64,000 bases of DNA from an uncultured Porphyromonadaceae bacterium (GTDB taxonomy: Bacteria; Bacteroidota; Bacteroidia; Bacteroidales; Barnesiellaceae), in the NCBI GenBank assembly GCA_900538555.1, contig UPYI01000010.1:55526-119525 (forward strand). Direction: 5' to 3'. Position 1 is the first letter of the stretch; each line of letters starts with the position of its first letter. A program made the position numbers and the translations under genes. A model generated the notes under the pieces. It was given only the letters and a program-made list of their open reading frames with translations, did not search any database and was not told the origin of the DNA. Shown in pieces: positions 47,369 through 54,307 of this stretch.

Positions 47369-47386
47369 ACCTATTCAATTACCTTG

Positions 47387-47418
47387 CAAAAATATTTTTT
47401 CTGACGCGAATATGCAAA
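47387..47418 (-). promoter_or_regulatory. Fic gene promoter
   Basis: TTTG (47415-47418), 20-nt spacer, TATTTTTG (47387-47394). The predicted start lies about 12 nt before the ATG, so the leader is very short. Confidence 0.7.
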
Positions 47419-47483
47419 CTATTCTCGTCAAAAAATGATTAGAATAGGCGATTTATTCCAATCATCCGTTTTCGGACACCTGA

Positions 47484-47516
47484 AAAAAAGGAGCCCGGCA
47501 ATGCCAAGCGGGGCAT
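47484..47516 (-). terminator. Weak terminator after tyrA
   Basis: Minus-strand GCCCCGC...GCCGGGC (six pairs with one mismatch), then TCCTTTTTTTC. Confidence 0.45.
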
Positions 47517-47517
47517 T

Positions 47518-48291
47518 CTATCCGATATTCTTGCGCACTTGGGTCAGATACGCTTTCATGCCGTCGCTGTCCCTGTTGCGTATGATGTCGAGCAGCACCG
47601 ACAGCTGTTCCTGAATCCGTTCCACCTGCGCCGGTGTATTGGGATTGAACAGAATCTCCGCCAAAAGAAAATCATCTTCCGACAAAAGTCCACGGGCAAT
47701 GTCTAAATGCTTCTTGAATGTCGTTCCCGGGGCATCCGGACATTTCATGATCGACGCGAACACGAGGGTAGAGGTGAACGGAATCGACAGCGAGTACGCC
47801 ACAGTCAGGTCGTGTTCCTCGAAACTATATTCATAGATATTCAGGCGCAGCCGTTCGTACACCCCTCTGAAAAACGCCAGACCCTTCCGGTCGCTCTCCG
47901 TGATCAGTATCGTATTTTGTGTGCTCAGGTCGCTCAGGTTGGCGAATGTCGGTCCGAACATCGGGTGCGACGAAACGAACGGATGTCCCGCTTCGGCGTA
48001 AAACTCCGGCAGACCCGTTTTCACCGACGCGATGTCCGACAAGATGCACTCCGGCGACAAGTAGGGCAGTACCATGCGGAACGCATCCAGCGTATATTTC
48101 ACGGTTGCCGCATTGATTACCAGTTCCGGAGCGAAACCCGGAATCTCCTCCGGGCTGCTCATCCTCACCGTATTGTAGGTAAAACGTAGCCGCTGCGGGT
48201 CGATGTCGAACATCGCCACCTCGTGGTCGAAACTCAATACATCGGCAAAAAACGAACCCATTTTGCCTGCACCCAATATCAATATCTTCAT
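47518..48291 (-). CDS. tyrA: Prephenate dehydrogenase
   Basis: NAD(P)-dependent step from prephenate to 4-hydroxyphenylpyruvate in tyrosine synthesis. N-terminal Rossmann motif ILGAGKMGSFF at about 5-15, conserved SSHPMFGPT near 108-116, then the helical dimer domain. 257 aa is the short form with no ACT or chorismate mutase part; mutase activity is supplied by the gene directly upstream (14-nt gap). Last gene of the Phe/Tyr operon. Confidence 0.9.
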   Translation of the reverse strand: MKILILGAGKMGSFFADVLSFDHEVAMFDIDPQRLRFTYNTVRMSSPEEIPGFAPELVINAATVKYTLDAFRMVLPYLSPECILSDIASVKTGLPEFYAEAGHPFVSSHPMFGPTFANLSDLSTQNTILITESDRKGLAFFRGVYERLRLNIYEYSFEEHDLTVAYSLSIPFTSTLVFASIMKCPDAPGTTFKKHLDIARGLLSEDDFLLAEILFNPNTPAQVERIQEQLSVLLDIIRNRDSDGMKAYLTQVRKNIG

Positions 48292-48305
48292 ACCCTTCGA
48301 TCCTT

Positions 48306-49370
48306 TTATCCGTTGATAATCTTCATCTGCTGCTGCACCGACTCCTCGTGGATCGCTTGCAGCACCTCTTTCATAAATTCGCCGCTCATGCCCAACTCCT
48401 GCGCCTGTGCTATGCGTTTGTTCAGTATCTCGTCGTAGCGCGACGTTTGCAGGATCTGCATGCTGTGCTCCTTCTTATACTGTCCGATCTCGCGCGAAAC
48501 CCGCATCCGTTGCGACAGCAGTTCGAGCAGCCGGTTGTCGAGTTCGTCGATCTGCCGGCGCAGCTCCGACAGGTTCTCGGTCGTTTGCGATGTCTCGCGG
48601 ATCACTAACGTCTCCAATATGCTGCGCAGCGCATCGGGGGTCACCTGCTGCTCCTTGTCGCTCCAAGCGCAATCGGGGTTGCAGTGCGATTCCACGATCA
48701 CCCCGTCGAACCCGAGGTCCATCGCCTGCTGGCACAGCGGCGCCACTAATTCCCGCTTCCCGCCCATGTGGCTCGGGTCGCAGAATATCGGCAGGTTCGG
48801 AATCCGCCGCCGCAGCTCTATCGGGATATACCATTGCGGCTGGTTGCGGTACAGTTGCTTGTCGTAACAGCTGAATCCGCGGTGTATCGCGCCGATCCGT
48901 CTCAGCCCGGCGTTGTAGATGCGTTCCATTGCCCCGATCCACAATTCCAGATCGGGATTCACCGGGTTTTTCACTAATACCGGAATATCCGCCCCTTTCA
49001 GTGCGTCGGCGATCTCCTGCACTGCAAACGGGTTGGCGGCGGTACGAGCCCCGATCCATACGAGGTCGATACCGTGTTTCAATGCCTCGAACACATGGCG
49101 TTCGGTCGCCACCTCGGTCGCCACATACATCCCCGTCTCCTCTTTCACCCGTTTCAGCCAGCGCAGCCCTTCGCTGCCCACTCCTTCGAATCCGCCCGGT
49201 TTCGTGCGCGGTTTCCATATCCCAGCCCGGAATATCCCGATGCCCAGAGCCGCCAGTTCCCGGGCGCTGCTCATTACCTGTTCTTCCGTTTCGGCACTGC
49301 AAGGTCCGGCAATCACCATCGGGCGTTTCGTCTCGATGCCGGGCAATACGATAGGTTGTAAATCGTTCAT
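48306..49370 (-). CDS. aroF: Bifunctional DAHP synthase / chorismate mutase
   Basis: First enzyme of the shikimate path fused to the branch enzyme for Phe and Tyr. The N-terminal DAHP synthase (KdsA-like, type I beta) covers about 1-255 with GPCSAETEEQV, KPRTKPGGFEGVG and CDPSHMGGKRE. The C-terminal AroQ chorismate mutase covers about 265-350 (LRRQIDELDNRLLELLSQRMRVSREIGQYK). Start at ATG 49370 (354 aa). The fused mutase often serves as the allosteric sensor of prephenate. In the operon after the aminotransferase (24-nt gap). Confidence 0.94.
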   Translation of the reverse strand: MNDLQPIVLPGIETKRPMVIAGPCSAETEEQVMSSARELAALGIGIFRAGIWKPRTKPGGFEGVGSEGLRWLKRVKEETGMYVATEVATERHVFEALKHGIDLVWIGARTAANPFAVQEIADALKGADIPVLVKNPVNPDLELWIGAMERIYNAGLRRIGAIHRGFSCYDKQLYRNQPQWYIPIELRRRIPNLPIFCDPSHMGGKRELVAPLCQQAMDLGFDGVIVESHCNPDCAWSDKEQQVTPDALRSILETLVIRETSQTTENLSELRRQIDELDNRLLELLSQRMRVSREIGQYKKEHSMQILQTSRYDEILNKRIAQAQELGMSGEFMKEVLQAIHEESVQQQMKIING

Positions 49371-49394
49371 CTTATTATATACCATTAAAAATTA

Positions 49395-50579
49395 TCAGAA
49401 AACACTTTCGATGCGTCTCAACGCCTCGTTCATCATCTCCACTGTCGCGCAGAGCGATATGCGGATATACCGGTCGCCCCGGCTGCCGAATATAAATCCC
49501 GGCGTTACGAAAACACGCGCCTCGTGCAGGATGCGTTCCGACAGGCTTTCGCTGTCGCGCTCCGTCTCCGGAATCCTGCCCCACACGAACAATCCCGTCT
49601 GTTTCGGGTCGAAGCGGCAGCCTATCCGGTGCATGATCTTTTCCGCCGCCGCGCGACGTTTCCCGTAGACCCGGTTCAGCTCCGCATACCACTCTGCCGG
49701 AGCGTTCAACGCCTCCGCCGCTGCCGATTGCAACGGGCGGAACATACCCGAGTCGATATTGCTCTTCACCCGCAGGATCCATTCGATAAACTCGGGTCGG
49801 GCAGCTGCCATTCCGATACGCCATCCCGCCATGTTGTGCGATTTGCTGAGCGAGTTCATCTCGATGCACACCTCCCGTGCCCCCGGCGTCGAAAGAATGC
49901 TGAGCGGATGCTCGTTCAGAATAAAACTGTACGGATTGTCGTTTACGATCACGATGCCGTGCCGTCTGCCGAAATCGACTAACCGGGCGAACAGTTCGGG
50001 CGACGCACTTGCCCCGGTAGGCATGTTCGGATAGTTCACCCACATCAATTTTATCCGTTCCAGCGGCAGCCGTTCCAACGCCTCGAAGTCGGGCATCCAG
50101 CCCTGTTCTTCCACGAGGTCGTACGGAAAAATCTCCGCCTCGGCAAGCCGGCTCACCGAGCTGTAAGTCGGGTAGCCCGGATTCGGCACCAACACCCCGT
50201 CGCCCCGGTTCAGAAACGCCAGCGATATGTGCAGGATACCCTCTTTCGAGCCGATCAAGGGCAGGATTTCCCGTTGCGGGTCGAGCGACACCCCGTACAT
50301 CCGGTCGTACCAGCCGGCGAATGCCTGCCGCAGTTCGGCGATACCCGTGTACGGCTGGTAACTGTGCGTGTCGGCTTTCCGGCTCTCCCGGCACAACGTG
50401 TCGATCACATCGGCATGCGGTGGCAGGTCGGGACCGCCGATGCCCAGACTGATCACCTGCATGCCTTTCCGGTTCATTTCGGCGATCTCGCGCAACTTTT
50501 TCGAAAAGTAGTACTCGCTCACGCAGCTCACCCGGCGGGCAGGCTCGATACATTTAGAATGAAGATTTGAATGCTGCAT
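49395..50579 (-). CDS. PLP-dependent class I/II aminotransferase (aromatic/aspartate type)
   Basis: Fold-type I aminotransferase of 394 aa. Substrate/PLP motifs: VNYPNMPTGA near 181-190, NDNPYSFI, and the Schiff-base lysine in SLSKSHNMAGWRIG near 245. Its place between pheA and the DAHP synthase says that it makes phenylalanine and tyrosine from phenylpyruvate and hydroxyphenylpyruvate. The start overlaps the end of pheA by 26 nt, a sign of translational coupling. LL-diaminopimelate aminotransferases look similar, so specificity is inferred from context. Confidence 0.88.
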   Translation of the reverse strand: MQHSNLHSKCIEPARRVSCVSEYYFSKKLREIAEMNRKGMQVISLGIGGPDLPPHADVIDTLCRESRKADTHSYQPYTGIAELRQAFAGWYDRMYGVSLDPQREILPLIGSKEGILHISLAFLNRGDGVLVPNPGYPTYSSVSRLAEAEIFPYDLVEEQGWMPDFEALERLPLERIKLMWVNYPNMPTGASASPELFARLVDFGRRHGIVIVNDNPYSFILNEHPLSILSTPGAREVCIEMNSLSKSHNMAGWRIGMAAARPEFIEWILRVKSNIDSGMFRPLQSAAAEALNAPAEWYAELNRVYGKRRAAAEKIMHRIGCRFDPKQTGLFVWGRIPETERDSESLSERILHEARVFVTPGFIFGSRGDRYIRISLCATVEMMNEALRRIESVF

Positions 50580-51423
50580 ATTCTCCCAAAATTTTAAATC
50601 CGTTCGTCAGCGGTCGGATAGCCTCCAACGCCTGCCGGTAACGGGTGAAATCCGTAAACGTGATGTCGATATAAAACAAATACTCCCATTCGCTGCCGAT
50701 GATCGGAGTCGATTGTATTTTAGTCAGATTGATGTCGTAAAACGACAGGATCGTCAGCACTTTCGACAAACTCCCCTGCGTGTGCGGCAGTGAGAAAACA
50801 AGCGAAGCCTTGTCGGCAGCCCTTCCGCCGGTCAGTTCCGTAGCGGCACTCCGGTCGCCGACAATCAGGAACCGCGTAAAATTCCGTTTGTTCGTCTCTA
50901 TCCCCTCTGCCAGAATATCCAGCCCGTACAACCGGGCGGCAAGCGCTCCGCATATCGCCGCGTGGCCGTTCAGCCCGCGTGCCGCGATCTCCGCCGCACT
51001 GCCCGCCGTATCGTCTTTCTCCACCACCTTCATTTGCGGATGCCGTTGCAGGAACTCCGCGCACTGCATCAAGGCGATCGGATGCGAGTTTACCTCCGCG
51101 ATACGCTCTATCGTTTCGCCCGGCAGGGCGGCGAGCACGTGCGAAATGCGCAATTTATATTCACCTGCAATCCACAGGTCGCTTTCGCGCAGCAGCTCGT
51201 GGTTTTGCAGCAGGCTGCCCGCTATCGTATTCTCGATAGCCACGACCCCCGACAATGAGCGGTCGCCGTGCAGCCGTTCGAACAATTCCCGGAACGACCG
51301 GCATTCCAAAAACTCGATCTCCTCTTCCCCGAAATACCCTCGCGCGGCAGCCTCGTGGAAACACCCCGAAACCCCTTGTATCGCGATACGTCGTCTGTTG
51401 CATACCCCCTTCGTCATATCCAT
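50554..51423 (-). CDS. pheA: Prephenate dehydratase
   Basis: Converts prephenate to phenylpyruvate. The PDT domain covers about 12-190 (IAIQGVSGCFHEAAA, VVAIENTIAGSLLQNHELL, KDDTAGSAAEIA, NFTRFLIV), followed by an ACT domain at about 205-280 with the Phe-binding signature TQGSLSKVLTILSFYDINLTKIQSTPI. 289 aa, dehydratase plus ACT only, so feedback by phenylalanine is expected. First gene of the operon; transcription is governed by the attenuator at 51465-51607. Confidence 0.94.
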   Translation of the reverse strand: MDMTKGVCNRRRIAIQGVSGCFHEAAARGYFGEEEIEFLECRSFRELFERLHGDRSLSGVVAIENTIAGSLLQNHELLRESDLWIAGEYKLRISHVLAALPGETIERIAEVNSHPIALMQCAEFLQRHPQMKVVEKDDTAGSAAEIAARGLNGHAAICGALAARLYGLDILAEGIETNKRNFTRFLIVGDRSAATELTGGRAADKASLVFSLPHTQGSLSKVLTILSFYDINLTKIQSTPIIGSEWEYLFYIDITFTDFTRYRQALEAIRPLTNGFKILGEYAAFKSSF

Positions 51424-51464
51424 ATACTGTCGTTTTCGAAACCTCGGTCCGTACGATAAACAAA

Positions 51465-51547
51465 AAATCCCGTTCGCGGGCGAACGGGATTTCGTTATGC
51501 TGGACTATTGTATTTTCTTGTTCGTTATTTCACACCGAATCCCGTTC
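51465..51547 (-). promoter_or_regulatory. Attenuator hairpins of the Phe/Tyr operon
   Basis: Terminator: AAATCCCGTTCGC pairs with GCGAACGGGATTT (51465-51497), followed on the minus strand by TTTTTTG, just upstream of pheA. The segment right after the leader stop codon, GAACGGGATTCG (51547-51536), repeats the 3' arm of the terminator, so it can pair with the 5' arm CGAAATCCCGTTC and block terminator formation. A ribosome at the leader stop codon would cover this segment; one stalled earlier at Phe/Tyr codons would leave it free. Confidence 0.85.
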
Positions 51548-51607
51548 TTATTTTTTGTCAAAATAAAAATAATAAAAGAATCCGTATGCAAAACTCGAAT
51601 GGTTCAT
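51548..51607 (-). CDS. pheL: Phe/Tyr operon leader peptide
   Basis: A 19-codon reading frame, MNHSSFAYGFFYYFYFDKK, ending in TAA. Five Phe and four Tyr codons, eight of them within the last 12 residues, just before the antiterminator strand. It begins about 22 nt into the predicted transcript and precedes pheA. This is the hallmark of ribosome-mediated attenuation, here responding to both charged tRNA-Phe and tRNA-Tyr, as the operon makes both amino acids. Confidence 0.85.
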   Translation of the reverse strand: MNHSSFAYGFFYYFYFDKK

Positions 51608-51635
51608 TCTCTCTTTACAATCGTTGTTATGGGTG

Positions 51636-51666
51636 CAAATGTACACAAAACTTTCGATCGGACAAA
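51636..51666 (-). promoter_or_regulatory. Promoter of the Phe/Tyr operon
   Basis: TTTG (51663-51666), 19-nt spacer, TACATTTG (51636-51643) on the minus strand. Transcript start near 51629, before the leader peptide. Confidence 0.75.
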
Positions 51667-51752
51667 CAATTTGCAATTTTTTTGCAGAAAGAAAAAAAGT
51701 GGATAAGAAACGAAAAAAAGAATACCTTTATGCGGATTTTTCGAAAAATCGT

Positions 51753-51760
51753 TATCTTTG
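51753..51760 (+). promoter_or_regulatory. -7 box for the acidic protein gene
   Basis: TATCTTTG, perfect TAnnTTTG, divergent from the Phe/Tyr promoter. Confidence 0.5.
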
Positions 51761-51813
51761 TTCTTGAATTGACCTATTGGCGGAAACAACTTTCCGCGAA
51801 AACAGACTGAGAT

Positions 51814-52278
51814 ATGGATTCCACAGAACAACTCCTTGCCGATAGCATTTGTTCGGCGTTGAAAGAAGCCGTCTCCAAGGCGAAAGACGGGGGGCTTGTG
51901 CTTGCCGATATGTATGTGCGGGTAAAGACCGACGATCTCGCGTTTGTCGTGTACGACGATGTCGATAACGTATTGTCGCAAACGACCCTCGATGTTTTGG
52001 CTGACTGGAAAAACGGAATCGACGACGAAGAGTGGGACGAATCCCTTATCCGTCTTTTGCGGGGTATTTTCACCTCCGATGCCGAAATCGCACAGGCATT
52101 CGAAACCTTGGAGGTTCAGTCGCCTTTCTCCGTGGTGTTGGTCGATGACGAGATGGAGCCGTTGGAAGAACTGCTGACGATCGACCGCGACAACATCTAT
52201 TTCGAAGACAACTTTTGGGAAAAAGTAGACAAAGAACTCGACGACTTTTTCGACCAGCTGATGTCGGATGTAAAATAA
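51814..52278 (+). CDS. Conserved-looking acidic protein of unknown function
   Basis: 154 aa, strongly acidic (many Asp/Glu, for example GIDDEEWDESLIRLL and DKELDDFFDQLMSD), no signal peptide, no membrane segment. The predicted mix of helices and short strands (GGLVLADMYVRVKTDDLAFVVYDD) resembles a small cytoplasmic alpha/beta protein. I do not recognise a family. It has its own promoter and ends in decayed repeat DNA, convergent with the ATPase gene. Confidence 0.75.
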   Translation: MDSTEQLLADSICSALKEAVSKAKDGGLVLADMYVRVKTDDLAFVVYDDVDNVLSQTTLDVLADWKNGIDDEEWDESLIRLLRGIFTSDAEIAQAFETLEVQSPFSVVLVDDEMEPLEELLTIDRDNIYFEDNFWEKVDKELDDFFDQLMSDVK

Positions 52279-52395
52279 ACTGCAAGCCGAGTGCAGAAGC
52301 GGTCAAGTGAAAACTTGAACCGATTATGCCGAGGCGCAGCGTTTGTTGAAAACCGAAAGTTTAAAATAAACTGCAAGTTGCGGGCAGAATCCCCC
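52271..52395. repeat. Decayed copies of the 85-bp promoter repeat
   Basis: Two partial units about 91 bp apart (both begin AAATAAACTGCAAG). The first keeps the GCCGAG, GTGCAGAA and GATTATGCCGAGGCGCA blocks and a hairpin, GGTCAAGT-GAA-AACTTGAACC, at the same place as in the other copies. The -7 box is lost (no TAnnTTTG), in line with its place between two convergent genes. Confidence 0.65.
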
Positions 52396-52402
52396 GAACC
52401 CT

Positions 52403-53749
52403 CTACAAAAACATCGTCATATACACCGGTATATAATCTATCCCCTGTTCCCGTTTTAAGTCTTTCGTATATATGATATACCGGTTTTGTATCCGGTCGG
52501 AATATTTTTTGCAAAAGACATCCAAAGAAGTATGCGACTTGTAGCCCGACGATTTCACTTCGATCGGCGACACCTTATACTCATCGGCAATCAGAAAATC
52601 GATCTCATAATATTTCTTTCCGTCGGGAGTCGGTATCGTATGGTAAAACAACTGTTTGCCGGACGCCCGCAGCATTTGAGCGATGACATTTTCATAAACA
52701 TAGCCCAAATTGGTGCTGAGCTTGTCGTTCAGCAGTTTCTCATAAATACTATTTTCCGTAAACCCTTTATCCTTAAAAGCAAGCGTAACGAACAATCCCG
52801 TGTCCGATGCGTATATCTTGAACCGCTCATGGTCCATAGTGAGAGCCAGACCGATATTCGGGTCATTGGAATGATACGCCACATTCGTAGCCATACAGTC
52901 GTTCATCATTTTCACTACGCTTGTAACCCGTTCGGCTCTTTCTCCCGGTATGCTTGCTGAGATTTGGAATCTCGATGCGTTTTTACTCAACTGGGCAGGT
53001 ATGGCATCGAACATGGCGGCAGCCCTGCCCGTATCGTCCAGTTTCCAGAAATCCTCCTCATACAGGGAAACAATATCCCGTTTTATCAGATCTACGGCGC
53101 CGAGATGGTTGGTCTTGATATATTCCGCAACGGCTTTCGGCATACCGCCGACCAGCATATACAAACGAAAATCCCGCATCAATTTTCGGTGGACGGCATC
53201 ACCTAACGGGATTCGTTTTTCAAAAGCCGTCCGCAACAAAGGTATCGTAGCCGTATCGCCCAATGCCCAGCGAAACTCCTCGTAATCCATTGGAAACATA
53301 TCGACCCGGGTCTCCTCGCTCGGCAATAAAATATCCACACTGCTCTTATGTACGGTAATAAGCGAGCCGGTTTCGATATAGTCGTACCTATGGTCTTTGA
53401 CTAAATATTTGATAGCCTGACGAGCCAGAGGGGCTTTCTGTATCTCGTCGAATATAATGACCGAATTACGCTCGATTAACTGCACTTGATAGATAAGTTG
53501 CAGCCGGAGAAATATATAGTTCAAGTCCGATATATCTTTGAACAGATCGTAGACTTCCGCCGGCGCGACGGCGAAGTCGATAAGTATATAGGAGCGATAT
53601 TCCTTTCGGGCGAACTCTTCCGCAAGAGTAGATTTGCCGATTCGTCTTGCCCCTTGTATGAGAAGCGCGGAATCGCCGTTCCGTTCGTTTTTCCATTTGA
53701 GCATACGCTCATACATCTTGCGTTTGAAAAATATTGTGTCTTTTCCCAT
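52403..53749 (-). CDS. AAA-type ATPase with DUF4143 domain (first copy)
   Basis: Cytoplasmic ATPase of the AAA_14/DUF4143 group, whose cell function is not known. Walker A GARRIGKS at about 33-40, Walker B VIIFDEIQ with Asp101-Glu102, a long helical middle, and near the C-terminus EIDFLIADEYKVSPIEVKSS, which reads like the D...ExK core of a PD-(D/E)XK nuclease fold. Start at ATG 53749 (448 aa), about 12 nt after the predicted transcript start. A 33-bp tandem array lies immediately upstream and supplies the -33 box. Only about 35% or so alike, by eye, to the second copy at 54308. Confidence 0.85.
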   Translation of the reverse strand: MGKDTIFFKRKMYERMLKWKNERNGDSALLIQGARRIGKSTLAEEFARKEYRSYILIDFAVAPAEVYDLFKDISDLNYIFLRLQLIYQVQLIERNSVIIFDEIQKAPLARQAIKYLVKDHRYDYIETGSLITVHKSSVDILLPSEETRVDMFPMDYEEFRWALGDTATIPLLRTAFEKRIPLGDAVHRKLMRDFRLYMLVGGMPKAVAEYIKTNHLGAVDLIKRDIVSLYEEDFWKLDDTGRAAAMFDAIPAQLSKNASRFQISASIPGERAERVTSVVKMMNDCMATNVAYHSNDPNIGLALTMDHERFKIYASDTGLFVTLAFKDKGFTENSIYEKLLNDKLSTNLGYVYENVIAQMLRASGKQLFYHTIPTPDGKKYYEIDFLIADEYKVSPIEVKSSGYKSHTSLDVFCKKYSDRIQNRYIIYTKDLKREQGIDYIPVYMTMFL

Positions 53750-53767
53750 ACTCGTTGATTTACAGCA

Positions 53768-53799
53768 CAAATATAATGCATTTGCCGATTTCCGCCAAA
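53768..53799 (-). promoter_or_regulatory. Promoter of the first ATPase, -33 box inside the tandem array
   Basis: TTTG (53796-53799) in the first array unit, 20-nt spacer, TATATTTG (53768-53775). A perfect Bacteroidetes promoter. Confidence 0.75.
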
Positions 53800-53932
53800 T
53801 TTATTTCATTGGTTTTGTCAATTTCCGCCAAATTTATTTCGTTGGTTTTGTCAATTTCCGCCAATTTTATTTCATGGGTTTTGCCGATTTCCGCCAATTT
53901 TATTTTGTAGGTTTTGCCGATTTCCGCCGAAT
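53781..53932 (-). repeat. 33-bp tandem array upstream of the first ATPase
   Basis: Units start at 53781, 53814, 53847, 53880 and 53913, an exact 33-bp period, about 4.5 units. The minus-strand core is TTGGCGGAAAT. Since 33 is a multiple of three, the frame on the minus strand stays open and reads a repeating LAEIDKTNEIN. No spacers separate units. Confidence 0.9.
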
Positions 53933-54054
53933 CTTCGGGTATAGAGGGGGAGGGAGAAAGCCGATATCGGATGGGCATCCGAATCGGGAAACATAGGCGG
54001 TCGGTCGTATATCGATTTCTTCGGACGAACCTGTGAAATTCTCCGATAAAGAAT

Positions 54055-54084
54055 TTTGTTTTTCGAGGATTTCTGTTACCTTTG
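54055..54084 (+). promoter_or_regulatory. Promoter of a candidate small RNA
   Basis: TTTG (54055-54058), 18-nt spacer, TACCTTTG (54077-54084). The 16 nt from ACCTTTGC onward are identical to the tRNA-Gln promoter region. Confidence 0.6.
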
Positions 54085-54090
54085 CAAACG

Positions 54091-54243
54091 AAAGAATACA
54101 CAACGGCATAGCTTTCGTACTCCGCCGGAATTCGACGGGTGCCGGCATTGCCGATACGACAAAGGTTATTTTTTAAATAACATAGCTTCATTCCCAAAGG
54201 AGAGGGGATGCACCGTAGAGGTGCGTTCCCTCTCTGCTTTTTA
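54091..54243 (+). ncRNA. Candidate small RNA of about 150 nt
   Basis: No coding frame of its own, a good promoter in front, and a strong terminator behind: GAGAGGG(GAT)GCACC pairs with GGTGC(GTT)CCCTCTC, followed by TGCTTTTT. Inside is a second small hairpin GTTATTT-TTT-AAATAAC (54166-54182). I cannot match it to 6S, SRP, tmRNA or RNase P RNA. It lies between the two ATPase genes on the opposite strand. Confidence 0.5.
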
Positions 54244-54244
54244 C
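54199..54244 (+). terminator. Terminator of the candidate small RNA
   Basis: Stem of 12 pairs with a symmetrical 3-nt internal loop, then TTTTT on the plus strand. The minus strand (end of the second ATPase gene) has only CTTT after it, so the plus strand is the better fit. Confidence 0.6.
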
Positions 54245-54307
54245 TACAACGGTACGCGCGGTATGTGAAGAGAAATATTCCTTCCTCCCCCCGCATATCA
54301 TTGCCCT

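Noticed and set aside
49375..50553. 392-codon frame overlapping the aminotransferase on the same strand
   Set aside because: Other frame of a GC-rich gene; no motif, and the aminotransferase frame has the PLP lysine motif.
51465..51497. Hairpin upstream of pheA as terminator of an upstream minus-strand gene
   Set aside because: The next gene upstream (51814) is on the plus strand and divergent, so no minus-strand gene ends here. The Phe/Tyr leader peptide explains the hairpin as an attenuator.
53781..53932. CRISPR array
   Set aside because: Units are directly joined with a 33-bp period and no unique spacers; no cas genes nearby. The same holds for 55721-55811.
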